The notes under the pieces were generated by a model, which was given only the letters and a program-made list of their open reading frames with translations, did no database searches and was not told where the DNA came from. The translations under genes were made by a program, and so were the position numbers. Source: Gaetbulibacter_A aestuarii (GTDB taxonomy: Bacteria > Bacteroidota > Bacteroidia > Flavobacteriales > Flavobacteriaceae). From it: a stretch of 64,000 nucleotides of DNA. Shown piece by piece: positions 44,799 through 53,864 of this stretch. The stretch's first letter is position 1. Every line of letters starts with the position of its first letter. The stretch is taken from assembly GCF_039537665.1 (NCBI RefSeq), contig NZ_BAABAY010000001.1, positions 1,674,001 through 1,738,000 on the forward strand. Reading direction: 5' to 3'.

Positions 44799-47700
44799 TT
44801 AATGATTTTCTATCCAGAGTCTGGCGTTAATAAAAGCTTCCAGCCAGGGAGATACAGCGTCGTTTCTGCCATCCGGATAATAAGCCCAGTTCCAGGGGAA
44901 AGTAGAGCGCTCAATATGCGGCATGGTTACTAAATGTCTTCCGGTTTTATCACAAAGCATGGCCGTGTTGTAATCAGAGCCATTTGGGTTATGCGGATAG
45001 CCATTATAACTGTATTTTGCAACAATATGATATTGGTCTTCAGCATGTGGTAAATGGAACTTCCCCTCGCCATGGGAAATCCAAACCCCTAAAGTACTTC
45101 CGGCAAGTGTTGAAAGCATGATGGAATTATTCTCCTGTACTTTTACAGAAGTAAAGGCACTTTCGTGTTTTTTAGAATCGTTGTGAACCATTTTACCGTG
45201 AATTTCATGGTCCGGATTAATTTCTTCCAGTTCCATAAACAACTGGCATCCATTACAAATTCCAACAGAAAGAGTGTCCTCGCGATCAAAGAATTGTTTT
45301 ATGGCCTTGTTTGCTTTTTCGTTGTATTTGATGGCACCTGCCCAACCTTTTGCAGACCCAAGTACATCTGAGTTGCTAAAACCTCCAACAGCGCCTAAGA
45401 ATTGAATATCTTCAAGCGTTTCACGTCCGGAGATCAGATCGGTCATGTGAACGTCTTTCACATCAAATCCGGCTAAATACATGGCATTGGCCATTTCGCG
45501 CTCGGAGTTTGAACCTTTTTCCCTTAAAATTGCTGCTTTTGGTCGCTTACCTTCAAATGTCTTGAATTGGCCTGTGAATTGTTTCGGGAATTCGTAATTC
45601 AAAGGTTGTGATTTGTAATTTCGGTATCGTACTTCAGCTAGATTATTAGCTGTTTGTTTTTTATCCAGTAAGAAAGACGTTTTGTACCAAACATCACGTA
45701 ATTCTGAAACGGAAAGATTTAATTCTTCACTACCGTTTTTGATATGCAATGTGTCTGAAGAAGTTACCTCACCAATATTATGATACGTAATCCCGGCATC
45801 CTTCATCGTTTTTTCCACGCTAGTGTCTTTCGATTGAAAAACAATACCGGCATTTTCCGCAAATAGTAATTTAAAACTATCGGATTCATTTAATCCACTT
45901 AAATCCAGGTTAGCTCCCAAATCATTATCGGCAAAACACAGTTCCAAAAGCGTCGTAATTAAACCACCTGAAGCCACATCATGTCCGGCCAGGATTTGAC
46001 CATTTCGAATCAATCCTTGCACTGTGTTGAACACTGTTTTTACAAAATCAACATTGGAAACAGAAGGCGCTTCAGCACCGATCTTATTCAAGACTTGCGC
46101 AAAAGAACTGCCGCCTAGTTTAAAATTGTCTTGAGAAATATTGATGTAATAGACAGGTCCGCCCTCTTTTTTGAAAACAGGTTCAACCACTTTTGTAATC
46201 GCATCACAATGTGCGGCTGCTGAAATAATAACTGTTCCCGGAGCAATCACTTCTTCATTCGGGTATTTCTGTTTCATCGAAAGGGAATCCTTCCCGGTTG
46301 GAACATTAATACCTAAGCCAATGGCAAATTCAGAAACCGCTTCAACAGCTTCATAAAGTCGGGCATCTTCGCCTTCATTTTTACAAGGCCACATCCAGTT
46401 GGCAGATAAAGAAACCGATTTCAAACCATCTTTTAAAGGGGCCCAAACAATGTTCGTTAACGCTTCAGTAATACTGTTGCGGCTTCCGGCAACAGGATCG
46501 ATGAGTCCGGAAACAGGGGAGTGCCCGATCGTTGTGGCAATACCTTCTTTGCCTTTATAATCCAAAGCCATCACGCCCACATTGTTCAATGGTAATTGCA
46601 GCGGTCCGGCACATTGCTGTTTGGCTACTTTTCCACCAACGCAGCGATCTACTTTATTCGTTAACCAGTCTTTACAGGCTACAGCCTCAAGTTGTAATAC
46701 CTGTTGTAAATAGCTCATGAAATCCTTCGGATCAAAGCTCACATCGGCATATTTCCGATTTAAGGAAATATCAGTCATGATGGTTTTTGGCGAGCTGCCA
46801 AACATATCACTCAAAGCCAGATCCATAGGCTTATCACCTTTGGTCTTGGATTCAAAAGTAAAGCGATGATCACCCGTAACTTCACCCACTGTATACATCG
46901 GGGAGCGTTCACGCTCTGCAATGGTATTTAAAGTCTTAATATGTTTTTCTGAGATCACAAGACCCATGCGTTCTTGCGACTCGTTTCCTATAATTTCTTT
47001 ATCCGAAAGTGTTGGATCACCCACCGGTAATTTATCCAGATCGATATGACCTCCGGTGTTTTCTACCAGCTCTGACAGACAGTTGAGGTGTCCACCGGCA
47101 CCGTGATCATGTATCGAAACAATAAAATTCTCATCACTTTCTACCATGCCTCTAACGGCGTTTGCGGCACGTTTTTGCATTTCCGGATTCGAACGCTGTA
47201 CGGCATTCAACTCAATACCTGAGGCAAATTCACCGGTGTCTGCGGAAGATACCGCAGCACCACCCATACCTATTCGGTAGTTCTCTCCACCCAGGATAAC
47301 GATCTTATCACCCGGTTTAGGTTCGCCTTTTATAGCCTGGCTTGTTTTTCCGTAACCAATACCACCGGCCTGCATGATCACTTTATCGAATCCTAGTTTA
47401 CGTGCGTCTTCTTCATGTTCAAAGGTCAACACCGATCCGCAGATCAGGGGCTGACCGAATTTATTACCAAAATCCGATGCACCGTTTGAAGCTTTGATCA
47501 AAATATCCATTGGTGTTTGGTACAACCAGGGGCGCTCGGCCATAGCCTGTTCCCACGAGCGATTTTCTTCCAAACGCGAATAGGAGGTCATGTAAACCGC
47601 CGTTCCCGCCATAGGAATTGAACCTTTACCACCAGCCAATCGATCACGAATTTCACCTCCCGATCCAGTCGCGGCACCATTAAATGGCTCTACCGTCGTT

Positions 47701-48455
47701 GGGAAATTATGCGTTTCCGCTTTTAATGAGATCACCGAATCAAAATCCTGCGTTCTGTAAAAATCAGGAACATCAGCACGTTTTGGCGCAAATTGTTCCA
47801 CCACAGGCCCTTCAATAAAGGCAACGTTATCTTTATAAGCCGAAACAATCCCATTCGGGTTTTGCTTAGACGTTTCTTTAATTAATTTAAAAAGCGAGGT
47901 CGGTTTTTCAACACCATCGATCACAAATGTACCGTTAAAGATCTTATGGCGACAGTGCTCACTATTCACCTGTGAAAATCCAAACACTTCCGAATCCGTT
48001 AATGGTCTACCAATTTTTTTCGAAACACCTTCCAGATAATCAACCTCTTCATCACTCAGTGACAAACCTTCCTGCACATTATATGCAGCAATATCGGCAA
48101 TCTCAAGAATGGGTTCGGGCTCCAAATTTATGGTAAATGAATCCTGATTCAAGCCACTAACTTTCTCCGAGATCATCGGATCATAATCCTTAAAATCCGG
48201 GCTAACTGCAGTGAATTCCTCAATTCTCAAGATCCCGTCAAGCCCCATATTTTGGGTAATTTCTACGGCATTCGTGCTCCAGGGCGTTATCATGGCCTTA
48301 CGTGGTCCAACAAAAAAAGCATCCAAAGATGCTTGCTCAATTTTAGGTTGGTTGCCAAAAAGCCACGTCAATTTCGCGATACTTTCCGGTGTTAAATCTT
48401 TCGTGGTTTGCACCGCAAAAACGGTTCCGGTAACACTTCCAAAGAAATGAATCAT
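44799..48455 (-). CDS. purL: Phosphoribosylformylglycinamidine synthase, single-chain form
   Basis: About 1218 residues from MIHFFGSVTGTVFAVQ. It contains the PurS-like N-terminus, two AIRS-type halves (ETHNFPTTVEPFNGAATGSGGEIRD; NVPTGKDSLSMKQ) and a C-terminal glutaminase (VGICNGCQLFMEL with the catalytic Cys, SHGEGKFH with His). It converts FGAR to FGAM in purine synthesis. The longer frame from 48488 starts inside the -7 element TAAATTTG (48486-48493), so I place the start at 48455. Confidence 0.96.
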   Translation of the reverse strand: MIHFFGSVTGTVFAVQTTKDLTPESIAKLTWLFGNQPKIEQASLDAFFVGPRKAMITPWSTNAVEITQNMGLDGILRIEEFTAVSPDFKDYDPMISEKVSGLNQDSFTINLEPEPILEIADIAAYNVQEGLSLSDEEVDYLEGVSKKIGRPLTDSEVFGFSQVNSEHCRHKIFNGTFVIDGVEKPTSLFKLIKETSKQNPNGIVSAYKDNVAFIEGPVVEQFAPKRADVPDFYRTQDFDSVISLKAETHNFPTTVEPFNGAATGSGGEIRDRLAGGKGSIPMAGTAVYMTSYSRLEENRSWEQAMAERPWLYQTPMDILIKASNGASDFGNKFGQPLICGSVLTFEHEEDARKLGFDKVIMQAGGIGYGKTSQAIKGEPKPGDKIVILGGENYRIGMGGAAVSSADTGEFASGIELNAVQRSNPEMQKRAANAVRGMVESDENFIVSIHDHGAGGHLNCLSELVENTGGHIDLDKLPVGDPTLSDKEIIGNESQERMGLVISEKHIKTLNTIAERERSPMYTVGEVTGDHRFTFESKTKGDKPMDLALSDMFGSSPKTIMTDISLNRKYADVSFDPKDFMSYLQQVLQLEAVACKDWLTNKVDRCVGGKVAKQQCAGPLQLPLNNVGVMALDYKGKEGIATTIGHSPVSGLIDPVAGSRNSITEALTNIVWAPLKDGLKSVSLSANWMWPCKNEGEDARLYEAVEAVSEFAIGLGINVPTGKDSLSMKQKYPNEEVIAPGTVIISAAAHCDAITKVVEPVFKKEGGPVYYINISQDNFKLGGSSFAQVLNKIGAEAPSVSNVDFVKTVFNTVQGLIRNGQILAGHDVASGGLITTLLELCFADNDLGANLDLSGLNESDSFKLLFAENAGIVFQSKDTSVEKTMKDAGITYHNIGEVTSSDTLHIKNGSEELNLSVSELRDVWYKTSFLLDKKQTANNLAEVRYRNYKSQPLNYEFPKQFTGQFKTFEGKRPKAAILREKGSNSEREMANAMYLAGFDVKDVHMTDLISGRETLEDIQFLGAVGGFSNSDVLGSAKGWAGAIKYNEKANKAIKQFFDREDTLSVGICNGCQLFMELEEINPDHEIHGKMVHNDSKKHESAFTSVKVQENNSIMLSTLAGSTLGVWISHGEGKFHLPHAEDQYHIVAKYSYNGYPHNPNGSDYNTAMLCDKTGRHLVTMPHIERSTFPWNWAYYPDGRNDAVSPWLEAFINARLWIENH

Positions 48456-48485
48456 GAGGTCGAAGTTTGATTTCAAATTAAAGTG

Positions 48486-48493
48486 CAAATTTA
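48486..48493 (-). promoter_or_regulatory. -7 promoter element of purL
   Basis: TAAATTTG on the minus strand, exact fit to TAnnTTTG. The expected mRNA start is near 48480, between this element and the ATG at 48455. Confidence 0.65.
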
Positions 48494-48572
48494 CACTTTT
48501 TTACCCATTTCACCCTACTTTTTTATGCAAACAGGCGCCTGTTATTAACAGTATTTTCAACAGTCTGTTTTT

Positions 48573-48650
48573 GGGCATTCCGGCCACGCCTCGGGGCGTG
48601 GCCGTCGGGCTTTCCGCGCTACACGGTAGCTTGCTACAATCCCTAATGCG
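48573..48650. repeat. GGGCRTT-type intergenic repeat, copy 2
   Basis: Begins GGGCATTCCGG, has a perfect 9-bp stem GGCCACGCC/GGCGTGGCC (48582-48603), then GTCGGGCTTTCCGC, TAGCTTGCTA, GCTACAATCCCT and ends AATGC. Same framework as 14276-14372 but with different inserts between the conserved blocks. It lies between purL and the fructosamine kinase gene. Confidence 0.7.
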
Positions 48651-48673
48651 GGCAAAAGTAAACCTCAAAATCT

Positions 48674-49534
48674 TCAGAAATAACGCGATAAAATACCTCG
48701 CACACCTGATCGATACGCGGCGCCAAATAAATTCAAATGCACCAATAAATAATACAATTGATACAAATCGATGCGTTCCGAATAGGTTTCTGGCTTCGGA
48801 ATCATCTCATGATAAGCATTGTAAAATCCTGAACCGAAGCCACCAAATAATTTACTCATCGCAATATCTACAAGACCATCACTATAATAAACCGCAGGAT
48901 CTATCAAATATGGTGTTCCGGTTTCCGATATCAAATAATTTCCGCTCCACAGATCGCCGTGTACTAAGCTCGGTTTTACATTTTTAAAAATCTCATTTAA
49001 TACGCTTTCAATACGTTCAGGATCCGGACAATCAGAGTCCTTAAGCAGCCCTTTTTCTTTAGCTAAATGAAGTTGCGGTAATAATCTTTCACGCGCATAG
49101 AACCCGGGCCACGATTTATGTTGTGTATTGCTTTGAGGAAGTTTACCGATCTTATTATCATGGTCCAAACCGAACATGGTGGTTGTGTTCAGGTGCAAAT
49201 GGGCAAGTTGGGTTCCCAAAGCTTCATGGTCTTTTTGATCAGGCGATTTTGAAGGAATAAATTCCAGAATCAAAAATGAGGTATTATCAAACGTATCAAG
49301 TCCTAAAACTTCCGGTGTTCTGATGCTTTTTGTTTCACCGATCAGCTTTAATCCTTTGGCTTCCGCTTCAAACATTTTTATAGCTTCTTGCCCACTGTGG
49401 CATTTTAAAAAGTAAACTTCACGAGAAGTTTCTAATTTGTAAGCATCAGAAATATCACCACCATGTACAGAGGCAACATGAACTATAGTTTCGTTAAGAA
49501 GGTCGGAGAGATATGCCTTGAATTTTTCGGTCAT
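48674..49534 (-). CDS. Fructosamine/ketosamine kinase family protein
   Basis: 286 residues, normal for the family. It shows an aminoglycoside-phosphotransferase-like fold: GDISDAYKLETSREVYFLKCH at the N-terminus, the catalytic loop LVHGDLWSGNYL near 200, and LIDPAVYYSDGLVDIAMSKLFGGF. The enzyme phosphorylates ketosamines on glycated proteins or amino acids, a repair reaction. Stands alone between purL and the methyltransferase gene. Confidence 0.92.
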   Translation of the reverse strand: MTEKFKAYLSDLLNETIVHVASVHGGDISDAYKLETSREVYFLKCHSGQEAIKMFEAEAKGLKLIGETKSIRTPEVLGLDTFDNTSFLILEFIPSKSPDQKDHEALGTQLAHLHLNTTTMFGLDHDNKIGKLPQSNTQHKSWPGFYARERLLPQLHLAKEKGLLKDSDCPDPERIESVLNEIFKNVKPSLVHGDLWSGNYLISETGTPYLIDPAVYYSDGLVDIAMSKLFGGFGSGFYNAYHEMIPKPETYSERIDLYQLYYLLVHLNLFGAAYRSGVRGILSRYF

Positions 49535-49638
49535 ACCTAAAAATAAAACAAATTTTTAAAAAATTAAGTTCATGAGTTTCGAAAGAAAACCCCAGTATTT
49601 ATTCATAACAAGGTAACAAACAAAATAATCAAATAACG

Positions 49639-50853
49639 CTATTTGGTTCGTTCCATCAAAGCCATGTAGAACCCATCGTATCCAGACTCGTGCGCGAATA
49701 TTTTTTGATCTTTAATGAATTTAAAATCTTGTCCGGTTTCAGATTTTAAAAATTTAGCTACCTGATTTTGGTTTTCAGAAGGTAAGATCGAGCACGTTGC
49801 ATAAACCAACTTTCCGCCGGGCTTTACCATACTGGAATACTGCTGCAAAACGTCCTCTTGTGTCCCACGGATCTTATCTATAAATTCGGGTTCCAGTTTC
49901 CATTTAGCATCCGGATTTCGGCGTAACACACCCAAACCGGAACACGGCGCATCGATCAACACACGATCGGCTTTTTTGTATAATTTTTTAATAGGTTTTG
50001 TAGAGTCGATCACACGCATATCAAAATTATGCACGCCATTGCGTCGTGCACGAACTTTCAACTTTTTCAACTTACTTTCGTAAATATCCATGGCAATGAT
50101 CTGTCCCTTATTATCCATTAAAGAGGCCATATGCAAGGTTTTACCGCCCGCTCCGGCACAGGTATCCACCACTTTCATACCGGGCTTCACATCCAGAAAA
50201 TCGGCCACTAACTGAGATGATGCATCCTGAACTTCAAACAAGCCATCCTTAAAAGCTTTGGTAACAAAAACATTAGCGCGTTCTTTCAATTTTAATGCTG
50301 AATCGTACCCTTTGATGAATTCAGTTTCTATACCGTCATCGAACAACAGGTTTTGAAGTTTTTCTTTCGTGGTCTTAAGCGTATTTACACGTAAAATAAC
50401 ATCGGCCTGTTCATTTTGTTTCGCAATTTCCTTAGTCCACAGTTCTTCACCTAATTCCTGCAAACCTAACTGGTCCATCCAATCCGGGATAGACTCACGA
50501 TACTTTCGGATCTTGGATAATTCATCAAAACGCCCTTTGATCTTGCGGGTTGGGGTATTCTGAAAATACTTCCAATCCGGTAATTTGATACCCTTTAAAG
50601 TAGCCCAAACAGCAAACATCCGCCAAAGATTATCGCGATCAAAAGGTTCTTTAACGTCAGCAATCTCGGCATACAATCGTTTCCAACGCACAATATCATA
50701 AGTGGTTTCAGCAACAAAACTGCGGTCGCGTGATCCCCAGCGTTTATCGCGCTTCAATAGAGACTGTATAACCTTATCGGCATATTGCCCTTCATTAAAA
50801 ATTAACAGAAGGCCATCAATAACGGCATAGCATAAATTTCGGTGTAATCGCAT
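49639..50853 (-). CDS. RsmB-like rRNA (cytosine-5) methyltransferase
   Basis: 404 residues. SAM-binding motif I VVDTCAGAGGKTLH near 237, motif IV LIDAPCSGLGVLRRNPDAKW near 305 and motif VI YATCSILPSENQ near 365, with the catalytic Cys pair (PCS, TCS) of m5C methyltransferases. The N-terminal helical region resembles NusB-like domains of RsmB. Probably methylates 16S rRNA. The -7 element TACCTTTG is at 50872-50879, some 12 bp before the mRNA start region. Confidence 0.9.
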   Translation of the reverse strand: MRLHRNLCYAVIDGLLLIFNEGQYADKVIQSLLKRDKRWGSRDRSFVAETTYDIVRWKRLYAEIADVKEPFDRDNLWRMFAVWATLKGIKLPDWKYFQNTPTRKIKGRFDELSKIRKYRESIPDWMDQLGLQELGEELWTKEIAKQNEQADVILRVNTLKTTKEKLQNLLFDDGIETEFIKGYDSALKLKERANVFVTKAFKDGLFEVQDASSQLVADFLDVKPGMKVVDTCAGAGGKTLHMASLMDNKGQIIAMDIYESKLKKLKVRARRNGVHNFDMRVIDSTKPIKKLYKKADRVLIDAPCSGLGVLRRNPDAKWKLEPEFIDKIRGTQEDVLQQYSSMVKPGGKLVYATCSILPSENQNQVAKFLKSETGQDFKFIKDQKIFAHESGYDGFYMALMERTK

Positions 50854-50871
50854 CGTTTTTTAATAAGGGTG

Positions 50872-50879
50872 CAAAGGTA
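50872..50879 (-). promoter_or_regulatory. -7 promoter element of the RsmB-like gene
   Basis: TACCTTTG on the minus strand, exact TAnnTTTG, 19 bp before the ATG at 50853. Confidence 0.6.
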
Positions 50880-51005
50880 CAGTTTTCCTTGTAATTATTT
50901 GATTATTTGGTCGTATTCCAATTTTATTTCATTTAAAAATCAAAGTTTCATTAAAACTTGGTTTCGAGTTAACGAAGCTTTTCTATTTTTATAAAAATTT
51001 TTTTC

Positions 51006-52049
51006 ATGAAACATGTTGTTTATGCCCTTCTTATTTTAGTGTTTGTGTCGTGCAAGCAAACTTCTGAATCTAAAGCCATTCATTTTAATCAAGTTACCGT
51101 TGAGCCTATATTACAGGATTCAACATTGAGCATTCGGGCTATCGATATTTTGGACGACGGAAACCTGGCCTTTGCGGCTAATAATGGGGTTTTCGGATTG
51201 TATGATGTCAAGAAAAAACGTTGGCAAACCGCGTTTCAAAACTACGATACCTTGCGACCACAATTTCGGGCGATCGCACATACAAAAACCGATTTTTTTA
51301 TGTTATCTGTAGATTCGCCTGCCCTGTTATACAAAACCGGAGCATTTGGTAGCATGACATTGGTGTATCGGGAGAAAGGCGAAGGGGTGTTTTATGATGC
51401 TATGGCGTTTTGGAACGACCAGGAAGGCATTGCTATCGGGGATAGTGTTGATGGTTGTATCTCGATAATTTTAACCCGGGATGGGGGCAACAACTGGAGT
51501 AAACCGCATTGTGACAATCTTCCTCAAGGATTGCCGGATGAAGGTGCTTTCGCCGCAAGTAATACCAACATCGCTATTATTGGTGATGAAACCTGGGTGG
51601 CTACCAACACCGGGCGCATTTATTATTCACCCGATAAGGGCCATTCCTGGCAGGTTCGTGATACCCCAATTGTAAAAGAGAAACCTACGGAAGGTATTTA
51701 CTCAGTGGCATTTTATGATGCCCAAAATGGTTTTGCTATTGGAGGTGATTATACAAATCCTGATGGGAAGGCTAAGAATAAAATACGAACTGAAGATGGT
51801 GGAAAAACCTGGAATATTGTGGCCCCAAACTTAAACCCCGGATATCGTAGCTGTGTGCAATACATTCCGGATAGCGAAGCGCTAGGTTTGGTGGCTGTTG
51901 GATTTAAAGGTATTGATCTTAGTAGTGATGCAGGAGATACCTGGAAGCACTTATCGGATAAAGGGTTTTATACCATTCGTTTTATAAACGACCACGAAGC
52001 GTTTGCAGCAGGGCAGGGCGGAATTTCAAAATTAACCTTTAAAAAGTAA
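51006..52049 (+). CDS. BNR/Ycf48-like beta-propeller lipoprotein
   Basis: 347 residues. Lipoprotein signal with Cys16 (LILVFVSCKQTSE). The body shows repeated Asp-box/BNR pieces such as SPDKGHSWQV, TEDGGKTWNI and SSDAGDTWKH, each in a beta-propeller blade, the type used in Ycf48 and sortilin-like domains. These act in binding or assembly, not necessarily in catalysis. No operon partner: it is divergent from the methyltransferase and convergent with the Spy-like gene. Exact role unknown. Confidence 0.85.
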   Translation: MKHVVYALLILVFVSCKQTSESKAIHFNQVTVEPILQDSTLSIRAIDILDDGNLAFAANNGVFGLYDVKKKRWQTAFQNYDTLRPQFRAIAHTKTDFFMLSVDSPALLYKTGAFGSMTLVYREKGEGVFYDAMAFWNDQEGIAIGDSVDGCISIILTRDGGNNWSKPHCDNLPQGLPDEGAFAASNTNIAIIGDETWVATNTGRIYYSPDKGHSWQVRDTPIVKEKPTEGIYSVAFYDAQNGFAIGGDYTNPDGKAKNKIRTEDGGKTWNIVAPNLNPGYRSCVQYIPDSEALGLVAVGFKGIDLSSDAGDTWKHLSDKGFYTIRFINDHEAFAAGQGGISKLTFKK

Positions 52050-52056
52050 CGTTTTT

Positions 52057-52503
52057 TTATTGCCGCTGTTGGCGTCGTTTTCGGAATTGTTCAAAAAGTT
52101 TTCGATTAAAATCTTCTTCAGCGACTTTAAGCAGGAGAATTTTTTGAGGTGAAATAACCTTTTTCAGGTTTTTAATTAAGCTAACCTCTTGGTCATGCAA
52201 TTTATTTTCAGCGATAACCAAACTGTCTAATAAGTTTTTAGCTTCACTATCGCTCAGGGTTTCTACGTTCTGTTTGATATTTCGTCGGAGTCCGCGTAAT
52301 TCTTCAAATTTAATTTTAACCATTTGATCATCGTAGGCATTGTAGATAGGCCAAAATTCCTGAGCTTCTTTTGGGGTTAAATTTAAACGTTCTGTAATAA
52401 AAGCCACTTTCAACGAACGGATTTGATCACGATTGGGTTGAGCTATAGCACCCAAACTTAAAACGAGTAATCCAATGGCGAGTATGTAGGTTTTCATTTT
52501 CAT
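52057..52503 (-). CDS. Spy/CpxP-like periplasmic helical protein
   Basis: 148 residues with a signal peptide (ILAIGLLVLSLGAIAQ). The mature part is entirely helical and charged, with ITERLNLTPKEAQEFWPIYN, the sensor/chaperone-like helix seen in Spy-type proteins of sigma operons in Bacteroidota, and a basic tail (RKRRQQRQ). It is the third gene of the sigma/anti-sigma operon and may sense envelope stress or protect proteins. Confidence 0.8.
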   Translation of the reverse strand: MKMKTYILAIGLLVLSLGAIAQPNRDQIRSLKVAFITERLNLTPKEAQEFWPIYNAYDDQMVKIKFEELRGLRRNIKQNVETLSDSEAKNLLDSLVIAENKLHDQEVSLIKNLKKVISPQKILLLKVAEEDFNRKLFEQFRKRRQQRQ

Positions 52504-52509
52504 TAAATT

Positions 52510-53007
52510 TTATTCACTCAATAAAGTTTCAATTTCGGCATTATTTTCTAAATAGGTTTCTATATGCTCGTCTTTAATATTCAGATCTATAAAATTAGTT
52601 TCATCAATATCCTCCAGATCTAGTAAAGATGCAATTTCATACGATCCTAAATTTTCATTGATCACGTAGTTTTCTGCTGTTTCAGTATCGATATCATCCC
52701 AATTTGTTTGATGATCAAAAATAGAAAGATTGAACAACAATAAAATAGACGCCGCAATTCCTGCAGCATAAAACAGATGCTTTTTACGGAATAACGGGAT
52801 AACCTTAGTGTCTTTTTGATCTGAAACCTTCTGCATTATGCGCTCTTCGAAGGTTTCAAAATAGGTATCAGGAACATTAAATCCCGAAGTAGGATTTTTA
52901 GCTTTGATTTTAACCGTACTTAAAAGGTCGTCTTCAAAATTCTCAAAATAATCCTCCGGAGTTTTAAACCCCGTTTTTCTGATATTATGTAATTTATCCT
53001 TTTTCAT
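52510..53007 (-). CDS. Membrane protein with tandem N-terminal motif, probable anti-sigma factor
   Basis: 165 residues. The cytoplasmic N-terminus has two similar units, GFKTPEDYFENFEDDLLS (13-30) and GFNVPDTYFETFEERIMQ (42-59). One membrane helix follows near 78-95 (HLFYAAGIAASILLLFNL), then an acidic periplasmic tail. Its place directly after the sigma gene (33-bp gap) and topology indicate a non-zinc anti-sigma factor; the doubled motif may be the sigma-binding surface. The family is not named with certainty. Confidence 0.75.
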   Translation of the reverse strand: MKKDKLHNIRKTGFKTPEDYFENFEDDLLSTVKIKAKNPTSGFNVPDTYFETFEERIMQKVSDQKDTKVIPLFRKKHLFYAAGIAASILLLFNLSIFDHQTNWDDIDTETAENYVINENLGSYEIASLLDLEDIDETNFIDLNIKDEHIETYLENNAEIETLLSE

Positions 53008-53040
53008 CCTGTTGTTTAGACTTAAAAAATCTAAAAAAGT

Positions 53041-53583
53041 TTAATCTTTAGTGAGATAAGCTTCAATTTTTTTTACAGCCAGATGGTATGATGCTTTCAA
53101 AGCACCTTCACTGGTCTCTAGAATATCGGCCATATCCTTGTATTTTAATTCTTCAAAATATTTCATATTAAAAACCAATTGCTGTTTTTCCGGTAATGTA
53201 GCAATGGCTTTTTGTAATTTAAGTTGGATTGCTGAACCTTCAAAATAAACATCTGATTCTAAATTTTTAATGACTAATTCCTGAAACTCCCCATTGGAAA
53301 TTTGTTGCCGTTTCGCTTCTTTATTCAGAAATGTTATCGATTCATTAGTAGCTATACGGTACATCCAGGAAAACAATTTGCTCTCACCCTTAAAATTATG
53401 AATGTTCTTGTAGACCTTTATAAAGGTGTTTTGTAAAACATCATCAGTATCGTCGTGACTTTTAACGATGTTTCGAATATGCCAATACAGCCTTTCTTTA
53501 TACTGACTTACCAGAAGCCTGAAGGCCTGATCTTTTTCTTTTTCAGATTTTAAATGTTCGACTAATTGGGTTTCGTCTGTCAC
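53041..53583 (-). CDS. ECF RNA polymerase sigma factor
   Basis: 180 residues. Region 2: HDDTDDVLQNTFIKVYKNI and LFSWMYRIATNESITFL; region 4: LPEKQQLVFNMKYFEELKYKDMADIL and SEGALKASYHLAVKKIE. It is first in an operon with the membrane protein and Spy-like gene, an envelope-stress-type arrangement. About 280 bp upstream hold no gene; a possible -7 element lies shortly before the ATG. Distinct from the SigK-like factor at 4242. Confidence 0.93.
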   Translation of the reverse strand: MTDETQLVEHLKSEKEKDQAFRLLVSQYKERLYWHIRNIVKSHDDTDDVLQNTFIKVYKNIHNFKGESKLFSWMYRIATNESITFLNKEAKRQQISNGEFQELVIKNLESDVYFEGSAIQLKLQKAIATLPEKQQLVFNMKYFEELKYKDMADILETSEGALKASYHLAVKKIEAYLTKD

Positions 53584-53804
53584 GACAATCTTTATGAGTT
53601 AGACTGTTAAATTTAATGAAAGTTTAATGCAAAAATCGATAATTTTTTAATAAACTAATAATCAGGTATTTAAAAAATAAAACATCGATGAAATGCAATT
53701 AACACATGATTAAATGCATTTTTTATTGCGGGAATTAGATTTATGTTCTATGTTTGTTACAGAAACCTACTTAATGTTAGTCGTCCCCAAGTCTGACATA
53801 AACT

Positions 53805-53840
53805 AAAAAAGGATAGAAACCCAAATCTCTATCCTTTTTT
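53805..53840 (-). terminator. Terminator of the MsbA-like gene
   Basis: AAAAAAGGATAGA / TCTATCCTTTTTT stem, 25 bp after the stop at 53865. The rest of 53584-53864 is AT-rich with no gene that I can see. Confidence 0.88.
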
Positions 53841-53864
53841 TATGTCTTAAAAATGATGTGTTTC

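Noticed and set aside
53584..53864. Possible small RNA or tRNA in the gap upstream of the sigma operon
   Set aside because: No cloverleaf or other structure was seen apart from the terminator of the MsbA-like gene.
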